The notes: generated by a model from the letters alone, not told the origin. 35,226 nt of DNA from Hyphomicrobiaceae bacterium (GCA_024281145.1 JAMXLN010000192.1:1-35226), one strand, 5' to 3'; counted from the stretch's first letter, positions 1 through 8,605 are shown. Program-made: numbers and translations.

Positions 1-281
1 CCGGCCGTCAGGCACGCAAGGAAGCACATGATGGTGATGACGAGCGTCAACGAGCGGCCGGTGACGGAGCCGGCCGGAACGATCGGAGCGGACGTCTGGT
101 TGGGATCGCCGCGCCGCGAGCGCGTGCGGGGACCCTCGCCCGCATCGAGTTTTGGCGGACCGGTGCGCCGACCGCTGGTCGTGAAGCCGCCCGTGTGCGG
201 CTCGAACGCGTCCTGCTCCGCGTGCGAATGCAGCGGACGCAGCGCCGGCGGTCCTGTGGGCCTATCATACGATCCGGACAT
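1..281 (-). CDS. ftsX: FtsX, cell-division ABC transporter permease (N-terminal part, runs off window)
   Basis: The ORF track misses this gene because its frame has no stop inside the window. Starting at the ATG at 281, the minus strand encodes 93 codons: a roughly 70-residue Arg/Pro/Gly-rich cytoplasmic tail, then the motif APIVPAGSVTGRSLTLV and the start of a hydrophobic helix (ITIMCFLACLTAG). That motif followed by the first membrane span is what I expect of alphaproteobacterial FtsX. FtsX partners FtsE in the inner membrane to activate peptidoglycan hydrolases at the septum. Its start overlaps the end of ftsE by 17 nt, consistent with translational coupling. The start is tentative because the nearest GGAG is somewhat far upstream. 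The remaining transmembrane segments lie outside the window. Confidence 0.82.
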   Translation of the reverse strand, partial: MSGSYDRPTGPPALRPLHSHAEQDAFEPHTGGFTTSGRRTGPPKLDAGEGPRTRSRRGDPNQTSAPIVPAGSVTGRSLTLVITIMCFLACLTA

Positions 282-921
282 GGCCGTCGTGCAACTCCAG
301 CCGCGGCGCTTTGGTCTGCCGCATCAGCTGATGGTCGTGGGTGGCGATGACGACCGAGGTTCCAAGCCGGTTGAGTTCGATGAAAAGACGCAACAGGCGC
401 CGTCCCATCTGCGGGTCGACGTTACCGGTGGGTTCGTCTGCCAGCAGCAGCTCCGGCTTGTTGATGACGGCGCGTGCAATGGCCGCCCGCTGCTTCTCAC
501 CGCCTGAGAGCACGTGCGGATAGGAATACATGCGGTCGCCAAGCCCAACCCATTGCAGCAAATCGGTCACATCCTCTTTGTAGTCGGAGACCCGCTTGCC
601 CGTGACACGCAGCGGCATGGCCACATTTTCCCATGTCGTCAAGTGATCGAGCAACCGGAAATCCTGGAACACAATGCCGATGCGGCGGCGCAATTGGGCG
701 CGTTTGGCGGGGGTCACCCGGGTGATGTCCTGGCCAAGAACGTGAAGTTGACCGCGCGTTACCTGCATTGACATGAACAGCAACCGCAAGAGTGACGTCT
801 TGCCCGACCCCGAGGGCCCCGTGAGAAAGTGAAACGAACCGGGCCGCAAATGAAACGTGACGTTGCGCAGCACCTCGTGCCCGGTGCCATACTTCAATGC
901 GATGCTGTTCAGTCTGATCAC
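265..921 (-). CDS. ftsE: FtsE, cell-division ABC transporter ATP-binding protein
   Basis: A 218-residue ABC ATPase with Walker A GPSGSGKT (residues 35-42), Q-loop VFQDFRLL, signature LSGGEKQR (138-145), Walker B LLLADEP and H-loop His195. The DFRLLDHLT stretch after the Q-loop is typical of FtsE. The protein couples ATP hydrolysis to FtsX and so to septal peptidoglycan hydrolysis. I chose the GTG at 921 over the ATG at 957 of the ORF track. It has a GGGGAGAG ribosome-binding sequence just upstream and starts at IRLNSIALKYG, the usual FtsE N-terminus, giving the standard family length. It is followed directly by ftsX and diverges from the acyltransferase at 1164 across about 240 nt that must hold both promoters; no clear motif was found there. 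Confidence 0.93.
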   Translation of the reverse strand: MIRLNSIALKYGTGHEVLRNVTFHLRPGSFHFLTGPSGSGKTSLLRLLFMSMQVTRGQLHVLGQDITRVTPAKRAQLRRRIGIVFQDFRLLDHLTTWENVAMPLRVTGKRVSDYKEDVTDLLQWVGLGDRMYSYPHVLSGGEKQRAAIARAVINKPELLLADEPTGNVDPQMGRRLLRLFIELNRLGTSVVIATHDHQLMRQTKAPRLELHDGHVRIV

Positions 922-1163
922 GCTCTCTCCCCGCCTCCAGATCGAGTGGACGCGCATGTTCGGCGCAAGCTGGGAAAGCCGATCAATTGTCCAGGATTGT
1001 GGCGGACTGGTGTTGGCGCCGTGGCCTTACGGGCGCCTGGTACTTCGAGGCTGCGCCAACGGGCTCGGCGAGCGCTGTCCCCCGCCAAATCGATGCCGTC
1101 CGGTGACATGTGACCCGGCCCATGTTAGGAGCGCGCTCTCCGTTCGGCATCCATCCTCCGTCC

Positions 1164-3149
1164 ATGGAATATCGCAAGGACATCGATGGTCTGCGCGCAG
1201 TTGCCGTGCTCGCCGTGGTGTTTTTTCATGGGCAGATTCCGGGGTTCTCCGGCGGGTTCGTTGGGGTCGACGTCTTCTTTGTCATCTCAGGCTTCCTGAT
1301 TACGGGCCTCATTGCCCAGGACAGCAAGGCAGGGCGTTTCTCCTTCGTGACGTTCTACTTCAGGCGCGTGCGCCGCATCCTGCCGGCCCTGCTGTGCATC
1401 TATTTTGCATCGGCGGCCCTTGCCGCTTTGCTCATGCTGCCAAGCGACATGGCCGAGTTCGGACGCAGCCTCGTCAGCTCCGCAGCGTTCGTTTCGAATC
1501 ACTTCTTCTTCCATTTGGCCGACTATTTCGGCGGACCGGCGGAGCAAAAGCCACTTTTGCACACCTGGTCGCTCTCGATCGAGGAGCAGTTCTACCTGGT
1601 CTGGCCGCCCGTGTTTTTGCTGCTGGCCGGGCGGCGCACGCGGTGGCTGCCCTATTGCGTGGGTATCGCGGGGGCACTTTCGCTCGCCGCTTCGGCAATG
1701 GCGGTCCACCAGCACAAGGAGGCGGCCTTCTTTCTGGCGCCGTTCCGGGCCTGGGAGCTTCTGCTTGGCGCGTCGCTGGCACTCCTGCCCCGGCATTGGG
1801 CGATTTGTGGACGCGGCGCGCAAATATCCGCAGCTCTCGGCTTATCACTGATCGTTGCCTCCATCGTGCTCCTGGATCAGAGCCAACCCTTCCCGGGGCT
1901 GTTGGCCTTACCGGCTTGCCTCGGCGCGGCGATGCTCATCCTGGCGGGGATGCACGCTGCGCCGCTCATGACGCGGGTGCTCTCGCTGCGCCCGGCAGTG
2001 GCCGTCGGGCTCATCTCCTACTCGCTCTACCTCTGGCACTGGCCGCTGTTGGCTCTCGCGCGCTATCACGTCGACCGGCCCCTGCGATGGACGGAGCTCG
2101 GCGCGATTTTGGGCGCTAGCCTGCTGGCGGCGATCGCGACCTATCGCTACGTGGAACAGCCGGCGCGCCATGCGCGCTTGCCTCAGGCGCTGCGCGTCTT
2201 GGCCGCTGGCGCGCTTGCGCTGGGCGCCGTCGCGCTCATCGGCCACCAGATCGACAAGAGTCGCGGCTGGACCTTCAATCTCGACCCAGAAATCCGCCGG
2301 CTCGATCGGATTTCCAGAACCAAGAACAATTATCGCAACAGCTGCAGTGGGGCGCAGACCCTATCGCGCACCGACGAAGCCTGCACGTTCGGGCCGCCCC
2401 GTACCTCCGGCTCCTATGATGTGGTCATCATCGGCGACTCGCACGCCGATCACTACACGCCCACCATGAGCGTGCTGGCCCAGCAGGCAGGCCTGTCGGG
2501 CCGGCAAGTTTCGGCCGGCAGATGTCTGGTGCTGTTGGGCTATTACGAGATTACCGGCACTCCAGCACAACAGGCGGCCTGCCGCTTGCTGCGCGACGGC
2601 ATGGTCCGGTTCGTCGACAACAATCCGCGATTGCAGCTGGCTGTTTTGGCGCACCATTGGTCGTCGTACGCGGGAAAAACCATCTGGGAGGACGTGGCGC
2701 CCATCTATCTCCTCGGCTCCAAGCACGACGAGGCCACGGCGCAGCGCTCCCTGGACGTACTGCGGCAAAGCCTCGAACAAACTATCGACTTTCTGACCGC
2801 ACGCGGCATCCAGGTGCTGCTCATGGGCGAAGTTCCGCTCTACGACCGCGACCCCATCAAGTGCGTCAGCGCCGCCATCAAGCAGGGGCTGGGTGCTCAG
2901 GGCTGCCGCATTTCGGTCAAGGCGGTTCAAGAACGCATCGGCGCCGCCAACAAAATGCTGGCCGAGCTCGCTCAGCGCCGAGACCACGTCTCGTTCTTTT
3001 CGCCGCTGGCGACCATGTGCGACGAGGTCTGGTGCAGCCCCGTCCTCGACCAGGTCTATTTGTATCGGGACCGCATGCACCTCAACCGCATCGGAGCCGA
3101 GTACCTCGCGCGATCGATGCACCTTCCGCACCCAGCGCCTCGCTCGTGA
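1164..3149 (+). CDS. OafA/YrhL-type membrane acyltransferase with C-terminal SGNH domain
   Basis: A 661-residue protein. The N-terminal half is an acyltransferase-3 domain: it opens with YRKDIDGLRAVAVL, has the conserved His22 in FFHG and the FFVISGFLITG motif (38-48), and about ten hydrophobic spans up to residue 360. The C-terminal half is a periplasmic SGNH-hydrolase-like domain with GDSHAD (Ser426) and a C-terminal DRMH pair (Asp636/His639). Proteins of this design O-acetylate lipopolysaccharide, exopolysaccharide or peptidoglycan; the acceptor cannot be told here. I chose the ATG at 1164 rather than 1110 because family members start at this YRxDIDGLRA motif; no strong ribosome-binding site precedes either. 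It stands alone between divergent ftsE and convergent murI. Confidence 0.92.
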   Translation: MEYRKDIDGLRAVAVLAVVFFHGQIPGFSGGFVGVDVFFVISGFLITGLIAQDSKAGRFSFVTFYFRRVRRILPALLCIYFASAALAALLMLPSDMAEFGRSLVSSAAFVSNHFFFHLADYFGGPAEQKPLLHTWSLSIEEQFYLVWPPVFLLLAGRRTRWLPYCVGIAGALSLAASAMAVHQHKEAAFFLAPFRAWELLLGASLALLPRHWAICGRGAQISAALGLSLIVASIVLLDQSQPFPGLLALPACLGAAMLILAGMHAAPLMTRVLSLRPAVAVGLISYSLYLWHWPLLALARYHVDRPLRWTELGAILGASLLAAIATYRYVEQPARHARLPQALRVLAAGALALGAVALIGHQIDKSRGWTFNLDPEIRRLDRISRTKNNYRNSCSGAQTLSRTDEACTFGPPRTSGSYDVVIIGDSHADHYTPTMSVLAQQAGLSGRQVSAGRCLVLLGYYEITGTPAQQAACRLLRDGMVRFVDNNPRLQLAVLAHHWSSYAGKTIWEDVAPIYLLGSKHDEATAQRSLDVLRQSLEQTIDFLTARGIQVLLMGEVPLYDRDPIKCVSAAIKQGLGAQGCRISVKAVQERIGAANKMLAELAQRRDHVSFFSPLATMCDEVWCSPVLDQVYLYRDRMHLNRIGAEYLARSMHLPHPAPRS

Positions 3150-3191
3150 CGGAGCGAGCATGGCCTCCCGATAGGTGCAAGACCTCCCGTG

Positions 3192-4046
3192 TCAATGCGC
3201 CAGGTGTTCGAAGGCGGGCACGTCCGGCCAGAAGATGCGCGCCGTTCGGGCCACGCGGGCCGGATCGCCGGAGGTGAGGAGTGTGGGCGAGCGCGGTCGC
3301 TCACCCGGTTCGCCCACAAAGCGCGGGTGCCGGTGCAGGTAGTCCTCGAGGCTGTCGGCCACCACCTCGGGCTGCGACAGAAGACGCGTGAACGGCGGCA
3401 AGTGGCGGCGAAACAGCGGCTCAACCAGCGGATAGTGCGTGCAGCCCAAAATGGCGCGGTGCGGGGGCGCCCCCCCGGTTTGGGCCAATAGCGCCGCCGC
3501 GGCCGCCCCTACTAGGCCATCGAGTTCGTCCTGCGGTGCAGCCCCCTCGATGGCGCCCACCAGTTCGGGACAGGCCTGCTGCACCACTGTCACCTTTGGG
3601 CAGCGCTTGCGAATCTCCTCCGGGTAGGCGTGCGAGGCGATCGTTCGTGTCGTGCCGAACACGGCAATCGTGTCGGTGTTGTACTTTTGTGGGTATTGGG
3701 GTGAAGTCACCGCCCACGGCGTCTGCGTGGCCGCCTCCACCGTGGGGGCCACGATGCCCAGGATGTTGCGTCCGACCCAGCCGCTGACGGGCAGCCAATC
3801 CTTCTGCAGCGTGCGGGCCGCGACACAGGTTGCCGTGTTGCACCCGAGGAGGACGAGCCCGCAGCCGCTGCGGAAGAGCGCGCAAACCGCATCACGCGTC
3901 AAGGCCACGATCTCGTCAGAGGACCGGTTGCCATAGGGCACGTTGCGGTGATCGCCGAGGTAGACGAAGGCGATGTGCGGAAAGCGTCGCGCCAAGACGC
4001 GGAACACGGTGAGCCCGCCATGGCCCGAATCGAAGACGCCGATCAT
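3192..4046 (-). CDS. murI: Glutamate racemase MurI
   Basis: A 284-residue enzyme that converts L- to D-glutamate for the peptidoglycan stem peptide, in the cytoplasm. The N-terminal FDSGHGGLTV holds Asp6 and Ser7. The two catalytic cysteines are Cys69 in LLGCNTATC and Cys202 in GCTHYPL, the latter followed by His204. The usual first-cysteine motif ACNTAS is here GCNTAT, a mild variation. Length is at the upper end of the family. It ends convergent to the acyltransferase with only 42 nt between stops, and starts about 330 nt downstream of the fabI stop on the same strand. It may be transcribed separately from the fab genes. Confidence 0.95.
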   Translation of the reverse strand: MIGVFDSGHGGLTVFRVLARRFPHIAFVYLGDHRNVPYGNRSSDEIVALTRDAVCALFRSGCGLVLLGCNTATCVAARTLQKDWLPVSGWVGRNILGIVAPTVEAATQTPWAVTSPQYPQKYNTDTIAVFGTTRTIASHAYPEEIRKRCPKVTVVQQACPELVGAIEGAAPQDELDGLVGAAAAALLAQTGGAPPHRAILGCTHYPLVEPLFRRHLPPFTRLLSQPEVVADSLEDYLHRHPRFVGEPGERPRSPTLLTSGDPARVARTARIFWPDVPAFEHLAH

Positions 4047-4374
4047 ATCGCCAAGTTCCCATGGTGAGCGTGCCGGTGCAATTCAACTGTCCCGCCACGC
4101 AACTCTCGTTCTGTGCCTTTCTTTCCTAGGGCGTCGCTTCCCGCGTGGCTGCGGCGCGCGGGTCTGACGAGGAAGATTTCACGCCTCGGAGCACAGGCGC
4201 GGCGAAAGGCTCAAGGGAGCGCGCGTCCGTCACGCGCGGGCAGAGGCGAGCACCATCGGGAAGCCCGCCCCGAGCCGCCGGGTGAAGAAGCGCTTGCCCT
4301 GAGGCGGCACGACGCAACAGGATCGGGGCCGCGGCGCTCTGGGGTGCGGCCCTCGCTGCAAAGCCCCTGCGTGG
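4047..4374. other. Intergenic, fabI-murI, no gene seen
   Basis: This 328-nt stretch lies between the fabI stop and the murI start, both on the minus strand. The small ORFs listed there have no recognisable family and no ribosome-binding sequence. The only structure I see is a hairpin close to the fabI end, listed separately. Confidence 0.6.
4326..4352 (-). terminator. Possible terminator hairpin downstream of fabI
   Basis: GGGCCGC and GCGGCCC form a perfect 7-bp stem around a 13-nt loop, starting about 22 nt after the fabI stop. There is no run of T on the minus strand after the stem, so if it ends transcription it may need Rho or act only as an mRNA 3' end structure. Confidence 0.3.
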
Positions 4375-5247
4375 TCACTCCGCTGCTTTGGGCGTGGTGC
4401 CACCCCCGAGCAAGGCTGCTCCCTGCTCCATGGCCCGGAGTGCGTCGAGGTTCGGGACGGCGATGGTATTGTAGCCGCAGTCCACGAAGTGGACCTCGCC
4501 CGTCACGGCGCCGGAGAGGTCCGACAGCAGATAGAGCCCGGCTCCGCCCACCTCGTCGAGCGTCGGTGTGCGGTGCAGAGGCGCGTGGTCGCGCTGGTAG
4601 TTGAAGAGCATGCGCCCGTCGGAGATGCCGGCGCCTGCCAGCGTGCGCATGGGCCCGGCGGACAGTGCGTTGACCCGGACTCCTTGCCCGCCAAGGTCGG
4701 CCGCCAGATAGCGCACCGAGGCTTCCAATGCCGCCTTAGCCACGCCCATCACATTGTAGCAAGGCACCCAACGCGTGGCGCCGCTGAACGTGAGGGTCAG
4801 CAGCGAGCCGCCGCGCGGCATCAACTGCGCAGCACGGTTGGCGATCTCGGTAAAGGAGAAGCACGAGATCACCATGGTGTTGATGAAGTTCTCGCGCGTC
4901 GTGTCGGCGTAGCGCCCCGCGAGCTCCCGGCGGTCCGAGAAGGCCAACGCGTGCACCACGAAGTCAAGGCTGCCCCACTTGCTTTTGATCTCGGCGAAGG
5001 TGTTGTCGATCGTGGCTAGGTTGGTCACGTCGCAATCGACGATGATCTCGGCCCCCGCCTGCTTGGCGAGCGGGATGGCGCGGCGGCCGAAGGCATCGCC
5101 CTGATAGGTGAAGGCAAGCTTGGCGCCCTGGCCTGCCAGCACGCGCGCGATGCCCCAGGCAATCGAACGCTCGTTGGCAACCCCCATTACGAGGCCGCGC
5201 TTGCCTGCCATCAGCGGCCCGGGCCGCGCAATGTCTGTGCTGGTCAT
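4375..5247 (-). CDS. fabI: Enoyl-[acyl-carrier-protein] reductase FabI
   Basis: A 290-residue NAD(P)H-dependent reductase of the short-chain dehydrogenase fold that performs the last step of each fatty-acid elongation cycle. It has the FabI nucleotide motif GKRGLVMGVANERSIAWGIA and the catalytic Tyr-x6-Lys pair in YNVMGVAK (Tyr164/Lys171). The second tyrosine common in FabI (position 146 in E. coli) is Phe154 here (TLTFSGATRW). The start is the ATG at 5247, with GAAGAAGG upstream; the 22-residue extension to 5313 in the ORF track has no such support. It lies 132 nt downstream of fabB on the same strand, so fabA-fabB-fabI probably form one operon for unsaturated fatty acid synthesis. Hyphomicrobiales often carry a second fabI elsewhere. 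Confidence 0.95.
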   Translation of the reverse strand: MTSTDIARPGPLMAGKRGLVMGVANERSIAWGIARVLAGQGAKLAFTYQGDAFGRRAIPLAKQAGAEIIVDCDVTNLATIDNTFAEIKSKWGSLDFVVHALAFSDRRELAGRYADTTRENFINTMVISCFSFTEIANRAAQLMPRGGSLLTLTFSGATRWVPCYNVMGVAKAALEASVRYLAADLGGQGVRVNALSAGPMRTLAGAGISDGRMLFNYQRDHAPLHRTPTLDEVGGAGLYLLSDLSGAVTGEVHFVDCGYNTIAVPNLDALRAMEQGAALLGGGTTPKAAE

Positions 5248-5379
5248 GACCTTCTTCCATTCATGGTGTGCGCGAGCCGCCTGGGCCCAACCCTTCACGA
5301 TCCTCCGTCTCACAGCCTTTGCCAGCTCCGAAGCTCCGAATGGCGCACGGCACCGCAGGCCGAGGCGCCCCTCGGGCCC

Positions 5380-6609
5380 TCAGGTGTCGCATCGCTTCAA
5401 CACCAGAGTCGCATTGGTGCCGCCGAAGCCGAAGCTGTTCGACATTACACAGTTAAGGTTGGGGTTGTCCTCTCGTTTCCGCACGATGGGCACGTCTGCG
5501 AACTCGGGATCGAGCTCGTCGATATTGGCGCTCTCGCAAATAAAACCGCTATTCATCATGAGCAGCGAGAAGATCGCCTCCTGCACGCCGACCGCGCCCA
5601 AGGAATGGCCGGTAAGGGACTTGGTCGATGAGATCGGGGGGATGTCCTTGCCGAACACCTGGCGGATGGCCTCGATCTCGCGCTGATCGCCGACCGGTGT
5701 GCCCGTACCATGTGGGTTGATGTAGTCGACCCGCCCGACACCCTTGCCGTCGAAGCCCTGCATGGCCGAGCGCATGCAACGCACCGCCCCCTCACCCGAT
5801 AGCGCCACCATGTCGAAGCCATCGGAGGTGGCGCCGTAGCCCGCCACTTCCCCATAAATGCGAGCGCCGCGGCTCTTGGCGCGCTGCAGCTCCTCCAGCA
5901 CCACCACGCCGGCTCCGCCGGCGATCACGAAGCCGTCGCGGTTCTTGTCATAGGCTCGGCTGGCTTTGCTAGGGGCGCTATTAAATCCGGTAGACATGGC
6001 CCCCATGGCATCGAACAGCACCGATAGCGTCCAGTCGAGCTCCTCGCAGCCGCCCGCAAACATCAGGTCCTGCTTGCCCCATTGAATCTGCTCGGCAGCA
6101 TTGCCGATGCAGTGTGCTGAGGTGGCACAGGCCGACGATATCGAATAGTTGACACCGCGGATCTGGAAGGCCGTGGCCAGTGCCGCGGAGGGCCCCGAGC
6201 ACATGCCTTTCGGCACCTCGAAAGGCCCGACCTTTTTGGGGTCCTTCTCACGCGCAGTGTCGGCAGCGCGCACAATGGCGCGCGTGGAAGGTCCGCCCGA
6301 GCCCATGATGATGCCGGTACGCTCGTTTACGATGTCGCCCTCGTCGAGACCAGCATCGCGGATCGCCTGGTTCATGGCGATGTAATTCCAACCCACGCCC
6401 GCCTCCATGAAGCGACGCGCTTTGCGTGGAACCATGCCTTCCCATTCGATGTGCGGCTCGCCGTGGACTTGGCAGCGGAAACCAAGTTCGGCGTACTTGG
6501 CGGCGCGGACGATGCCGGATTTGCCTTCCCTGAGGGAGGCAACCACCTCTTGGGTACTGTTACCGATGGAGGAGACGACCCCCATCCCCGTCACGACCAC
6601 GCGGCGCAT
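5380..6609 (-). CDS. fabB: Beta-ketoacyl-ACP synthase I FabB
   Basis: A 409-residue condensing enzyme that elongates acyl-ACP with malonyl-ACP and is needed to extend the cis-3-decenoyl-ACP made by FabA. The catalytic set is complete: Cys161 in SSACATSAH, His300 in [11 protein letters not shown], Lys330 in SSTKSLTGH and His335. The spacing matches E. coli FabB to within about two residues. I chose the ATG at 6609 ([13 protein letters not shown]) with an AAGG-type sequence upstream; the track extends it by 25 unlikely Arg-rich residues. It lies 88 nt after fabA and 132 nt before fabI. Confidence 0.96.
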   Translation of the reverse strand: MRRVVVTGMGVVSSIGNSTQEVVASLREGKSGIVRAAKYAELGFRCQVHGEPHIEWEGMVPRKARRFMEAGVGWNYIAMNQAIRDAGLDEGDIVNERTGIIMGSGGPSTRAIVRAADTAREKDPKKVGPFEVPKGMCSGPSAALATAFQIRGVNYSISSACATSAHCIGNAAEQIQWGKQDLMFAGGCEELDWTLSVLFDAMGAMSTGFNSAPSKASRAYDKNRDGFVIAGGAGVVVLEELQRAKSRGARIYGEVAGYGATSDGFDMVALSGEGAVRCMRSAMQGFDGKGVGRVDYINPHGTGTPVGDQREIEAIRQVFGKDIPPISSTKSLTGHSLGAVGVQEAIFSLLMMNSGFICESANIDELDPEFADVPIVRKREDNPNLNCVMSNSFGFGGTNATLVLKRCDT

Positions 6610-6697
6610 TGATTGGCCCTTTTCCTTGCCTCCCCGCCTCTCCCCTTCAGCCGGGCAGCGAGCGCGGTTTCGGCCCTTCGGCATGTGCGGCGCAGCC

Positions 6698-7240
6698 TCA
6701 AGCGGCCGCGGGTTGCTCTCCCCCCTCGAACAGACCGACCCTGAGGTCAGTGGCGGCGTAAATCACCTGTCCATCGGCCTTCATGACGCCGTCGGCGATC
6801 GCCAGTTTCAGCTTGCGCAGGATGACCCGCTTCAGGTCGACGACGTATTGCACGGTCTTGGTGCTGGGCATCACCATGCCGGTGAACTTCACCTCACCCA
6901 CGCCCAAGGCGCGACCTTTGCCGGGCGCACCGAGCCAGCCAAGAAAGAAACCGGTCAACTGCCAGAGCGCATCCAATCCCAAGCAGCCCGGCATGACAGG
7001 GTCACCTTTGAAGTGACAGGCCCACAGCCAATCGAGCATCGGATTGCCGCTGACCTTGAGCTCGGCAACAATCTGGCCCTTGCCATGTGCCCCGCCCGCG
7101 TCCGAGATGCTGGCAATGCGATCGAACATGAGCATGGGCAGCAGCGGCAGCTGGGCGTTGCCGCGTCCGAAAAGCTCGCCGCGGCCGCAGGTCAGCAGAT
7201 CCTCGTACTCATAGCTCGTTGGACGCTCGGCCATGGCCAT
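6698..7240 (-). CDS. fabA: 3-hydroxydecanoyl-ACP dehydratase/isomerase FabA
   Basis: A 180-residue hot-dog-fold enzyme that dehydrates 3-hydroxydecanoyl-ACP and isomerises trans-2- to cis-3-decenoyl-ACP, the branch point for unsaturated fatty acids. His76 in [13 protein letters not shown] and Asp90 in [13 protein letters not shown] are the catalytic pair. The helix [15 protein letters not shown] is also typical of FabA. The start is one of two nearby ATGs, 7240 or 7234, preceded by GGAGGGTGGG; I use the first. It is the first gene of the fabA-fabB-fabI series and diverges from irr, so the shared 330-nt region may link membrane lipid synthesis and iron regulation. That last point is inference. 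Confidence 0.96.
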   Translation of the reverse strand: MAMAERPTSYEYEDLLTCGRGELFGRGNAQLPLLPMLMFDRIASISDAGGAHGKGQIVAELKVSGNPMLDWLWACHFKGDPVMPGCLGLDALWQLTGFFLGWLGAPGKGRALGVGEVKFTGMVMPSTKTVQYVVDLKRVILRKLKLAIADGVMKADGQVIYAATDLRVGLFEGGEQPAAA

Positions 7241-7570
7241 GGTCGTCCCACCCTCCGCGGGCAAGTCTGGCATATGACGGACTGTTGCGGCTTTCGGCGC
7301 CATTGTGGCTTCCTATCACACTCGGGGGTTGCTCAAAAGCCCGCGTTCCTTGCTGTGCGCGCGGTCGGGGCCTCAATATGCGTCTCAATAGCGGTCTCAA
7401 AACTGGGGCCTCTGCACTGGAACGCACGGGCTCTTTCGGTGGGCCTCGCCGCGTGAGCGCGAGCCAGAGGACCCGAGCGCCAGCACCGCCCGGCCGCCGT
7501 TGCGGGGCGTGCTGGTCCAGCATATACTGATATATGAGGACGGCATGAAGGCTGTGCGGCGCTTTGGCAG
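7241..7570. promoter_or_regulatory. Divergent fabA/irr regulatory region
   Basis: This 330-nt gap must hold promoters for fabA (leftward) and irr (rightward). I found a promoter-like pair for irr, listed separately, but no convincing pair for fabA. I looked for a palindromic iron-control element with TTTAGAA-type half sites and did not see one. Confidence 0.5.
7500..7528 (+). promoter_or_regulatory. Candidate sigma-70 promoter of irr
   Basis: TTGCGG (7500-7505) and TATACT (7523-7528) are separated by exactly 17 nt. The -10 box matches TATAAT at five of six positions; the -35 box matches TTGACA only in its first three. Transcription would begin near 7535, ahead of both the tiny upstream ORF and irr. 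Confidence 0.4.
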
Positions 7571-7574
7571 GTGA
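7545..7574 (+). CDS. Possible 9-codon leader ORF overlapping the irr start
   Basis: ATG at 7545 follows GAGGA by four bases and reads nine sense codons, MKAVRRFGR, to a TGA at 7572-7574. The last bases overlap the GTG proposed as the irr start. The ribosome-binding sequence is better than the one in front of irr, so translation of irr could be coupled to it. This is far too short for homology evidence and may be chance. Confidence 0.25.
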   Translation: MKAVRRFGR

Positions 7575-8050
7575 CTTCGCCCGGAGCGTCGCAGCCGGTG
7601 ACAGGCCTGGTGACGGGAATGCGTAGTTTGGCAGGGCGACCCGGAACGAGGGGGGTCGAGATTGGGGCGCTGCTGCGGCGGGCAAACCTGCGGCCGACCC
7701 GTCAACGCGTGGCGTTGGCGACTTTGCTGTTTGGCAACGGTGACCGTCACGTGACAGCCGAAATCCTTCACGAGGAGGCGGTGGCGGCGGGCGAAAAAGT
7801 TTCCTTGGCCACCGTTTACAACACCTTGCACCAGTTCCAGCGCGCGGGGCTGTTGCGCGAGATCGCCATCGGTGGACAACGCGCCTACTTCGACACCAAC
7901 ATCTCCAATCACAACCACTTCTTCGTGGAGGCCGAGGGGCAGCTCATCGATATCCCCGGCAGCTCGATTCGCGTCGATGGCCTGCCGGAGCCGCCGGAGC
8001 ACCTCGAGATTTCCTATATCGACGTGGTCGTGCGCCTCGTCAGCAAATGA
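7571..8050 (+). CDS. irr: Irr, Fur-family iron/heme-responsive transcriptional regulator
   Basis: A 159-residue Fur-family protein. The winged-helix N-terminal half has LRPTRQRVALATLLF and the recognition-helix region VSLATVYNTLHQF. The C-terminal half has the HxH element (NHNHFF, residues 114-116) that in Irr is linked to heme response. The CxxC zinc-site cysteines of many Fur proteins are absent, and no Cys-Pro heme motif is present. Irr acts in the cytoplasm, repressing or activating iron and heme genes under iron limitation in Rhizobiales and Rhodobacterales. Position next to fabA supports Irr over Fur or PerR. The start is uncertain: GTG 7571 gives the listed length; ATG 7619 would give 143 residues and keep the whole domain. 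Confidence 0.9.
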   Translation: MTSPGASQPVTGLVTGMRSLAGRPGTRGVEIGALLRRANLRPTRQRVALATLLFGNGDRHVTAEILHEEAVAAGEKVSLATVYNTLHQFQRAGLLREIAIGGQRAYFDTNISNHNHFFVEAEGQLIDIPGSSIRVDGLPEPPEHLEISYIDVVVRLVSK

Positions 8051-8062
8051 TCTAGCGTCATC

Positions 8063-8080
8063 AAGCCGCCACACGGCTTT
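8063..8080 (+). terminator. Probable terminator hairpin of irr
   Basis: AAGCCG and CGGCTT form a 6-bp stem with a CCACA loop, thirteen bases after the irr stop, followed by only a single extra T. It is a weak intrinsic terminator at best, but its position fits. Confidence 0.4.
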
Positions 8081-8248
8081 GAGGGAGCGCGCCTTCCTCA
8101 CCGACCAGCAACAGCGCCGAGGGCAGAACGGGGGTTTCACCCGCAGCTCGCATCGGGCGGTGTTCCGATCGCGTCCTCTTGCAGGTAGTGTCGCAGCGAA
8201 GGCCCGTTTGCGAGCGAGTCGCCGTGCGCGCGTTTGCGTTCGCCGTGC

Positions 8249-8322
8249 GCGCAATTGAGCCCGCGTTACGCGCAATTGAGCCCGCGTTACGCGCATTTGA
8301 GCCCGCGTTACGCGCATTTGAG
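8249..8322. repeat. Tandem array of a 21-bp unit, about 3.5 copies
   Basis: The unit GCGCAATTGAGCCCGCGTTAC occurs at 8249, 8270 and 8291, with a partial fourth copy from 8312. The first two copies have CAATTG (a palindrome) where the last two have CATTTG. The period is a multiple of three, so ORFs on both strands stay open through it and encode repeats such as AQLSPRY; I do not think these are translated. The array ends about 285 bp before the parS site. Confidence 0.9.
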
Positions 8323-8360
8323 AAAGAGTAGTCCGCACCCGGCCACTTTCCGCTTTGGTG

Positions 8361-8389
8361 GCCAGCATCTTCAAGCCAGCATCTTCAAG
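8361..8389. repeat. 14-bp tandem duplication
   Basis: GCCAGCATCTTCAA occurs twice back to back (8361-8374 and 8375-8388), followed by G. No function is apparent. Confidence 0.85.
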
Positions 8390-8605
8390 AATACGTTGAG
8401 GACCGCGCGGTTCCAACCTCCTCGCCTTGATGATTTTTCCCGCGCTGCTGCGCCGAACAGTCTGCGCGAGCAAGATGTCGAGCAGGAGCCGCACCACCGT
8501 TTGCGAAACGCGTCGGCGAAGCAGACGTCACCACCACCGCCAAATACGACCGTGCCGGCAACCAACTGGCAAGCGCTTGGCACGCACGTTCGCTGCGAGG
8601 CCAGC

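Noticed and set aside
47-268. 73-residue ORF downstream of ftsE
   Set aside because: It is in a different frame from ftsX, whose N-terminal motif and membrane helix are clear in the overlapping frame.
857-2119. 420-residue plus-strand ORF
   Set aside because: Out of frame with the acyltransferase and Arg/Gly-rich; the 1164 frame has the real domain.
7241-7570. Iron-control element for Irr autoregulation
   Set aside because: No paired TTTAGAA/TTCTAAA-like half sites could be found by eye.
7743-7756. CACGTG inside GTCACGTGAC as a second parS
   Set aside because: Only ten bases are symmetric and the flanks do not match GTTNCACGTGNAAC; it lies in the irr coding sequence.
7397-8497. 366-residue minus-strand ORF
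   Set aside because: Antisense to irr and kept open by the 21-bp array; Arg-rich with no domain and no start signal.
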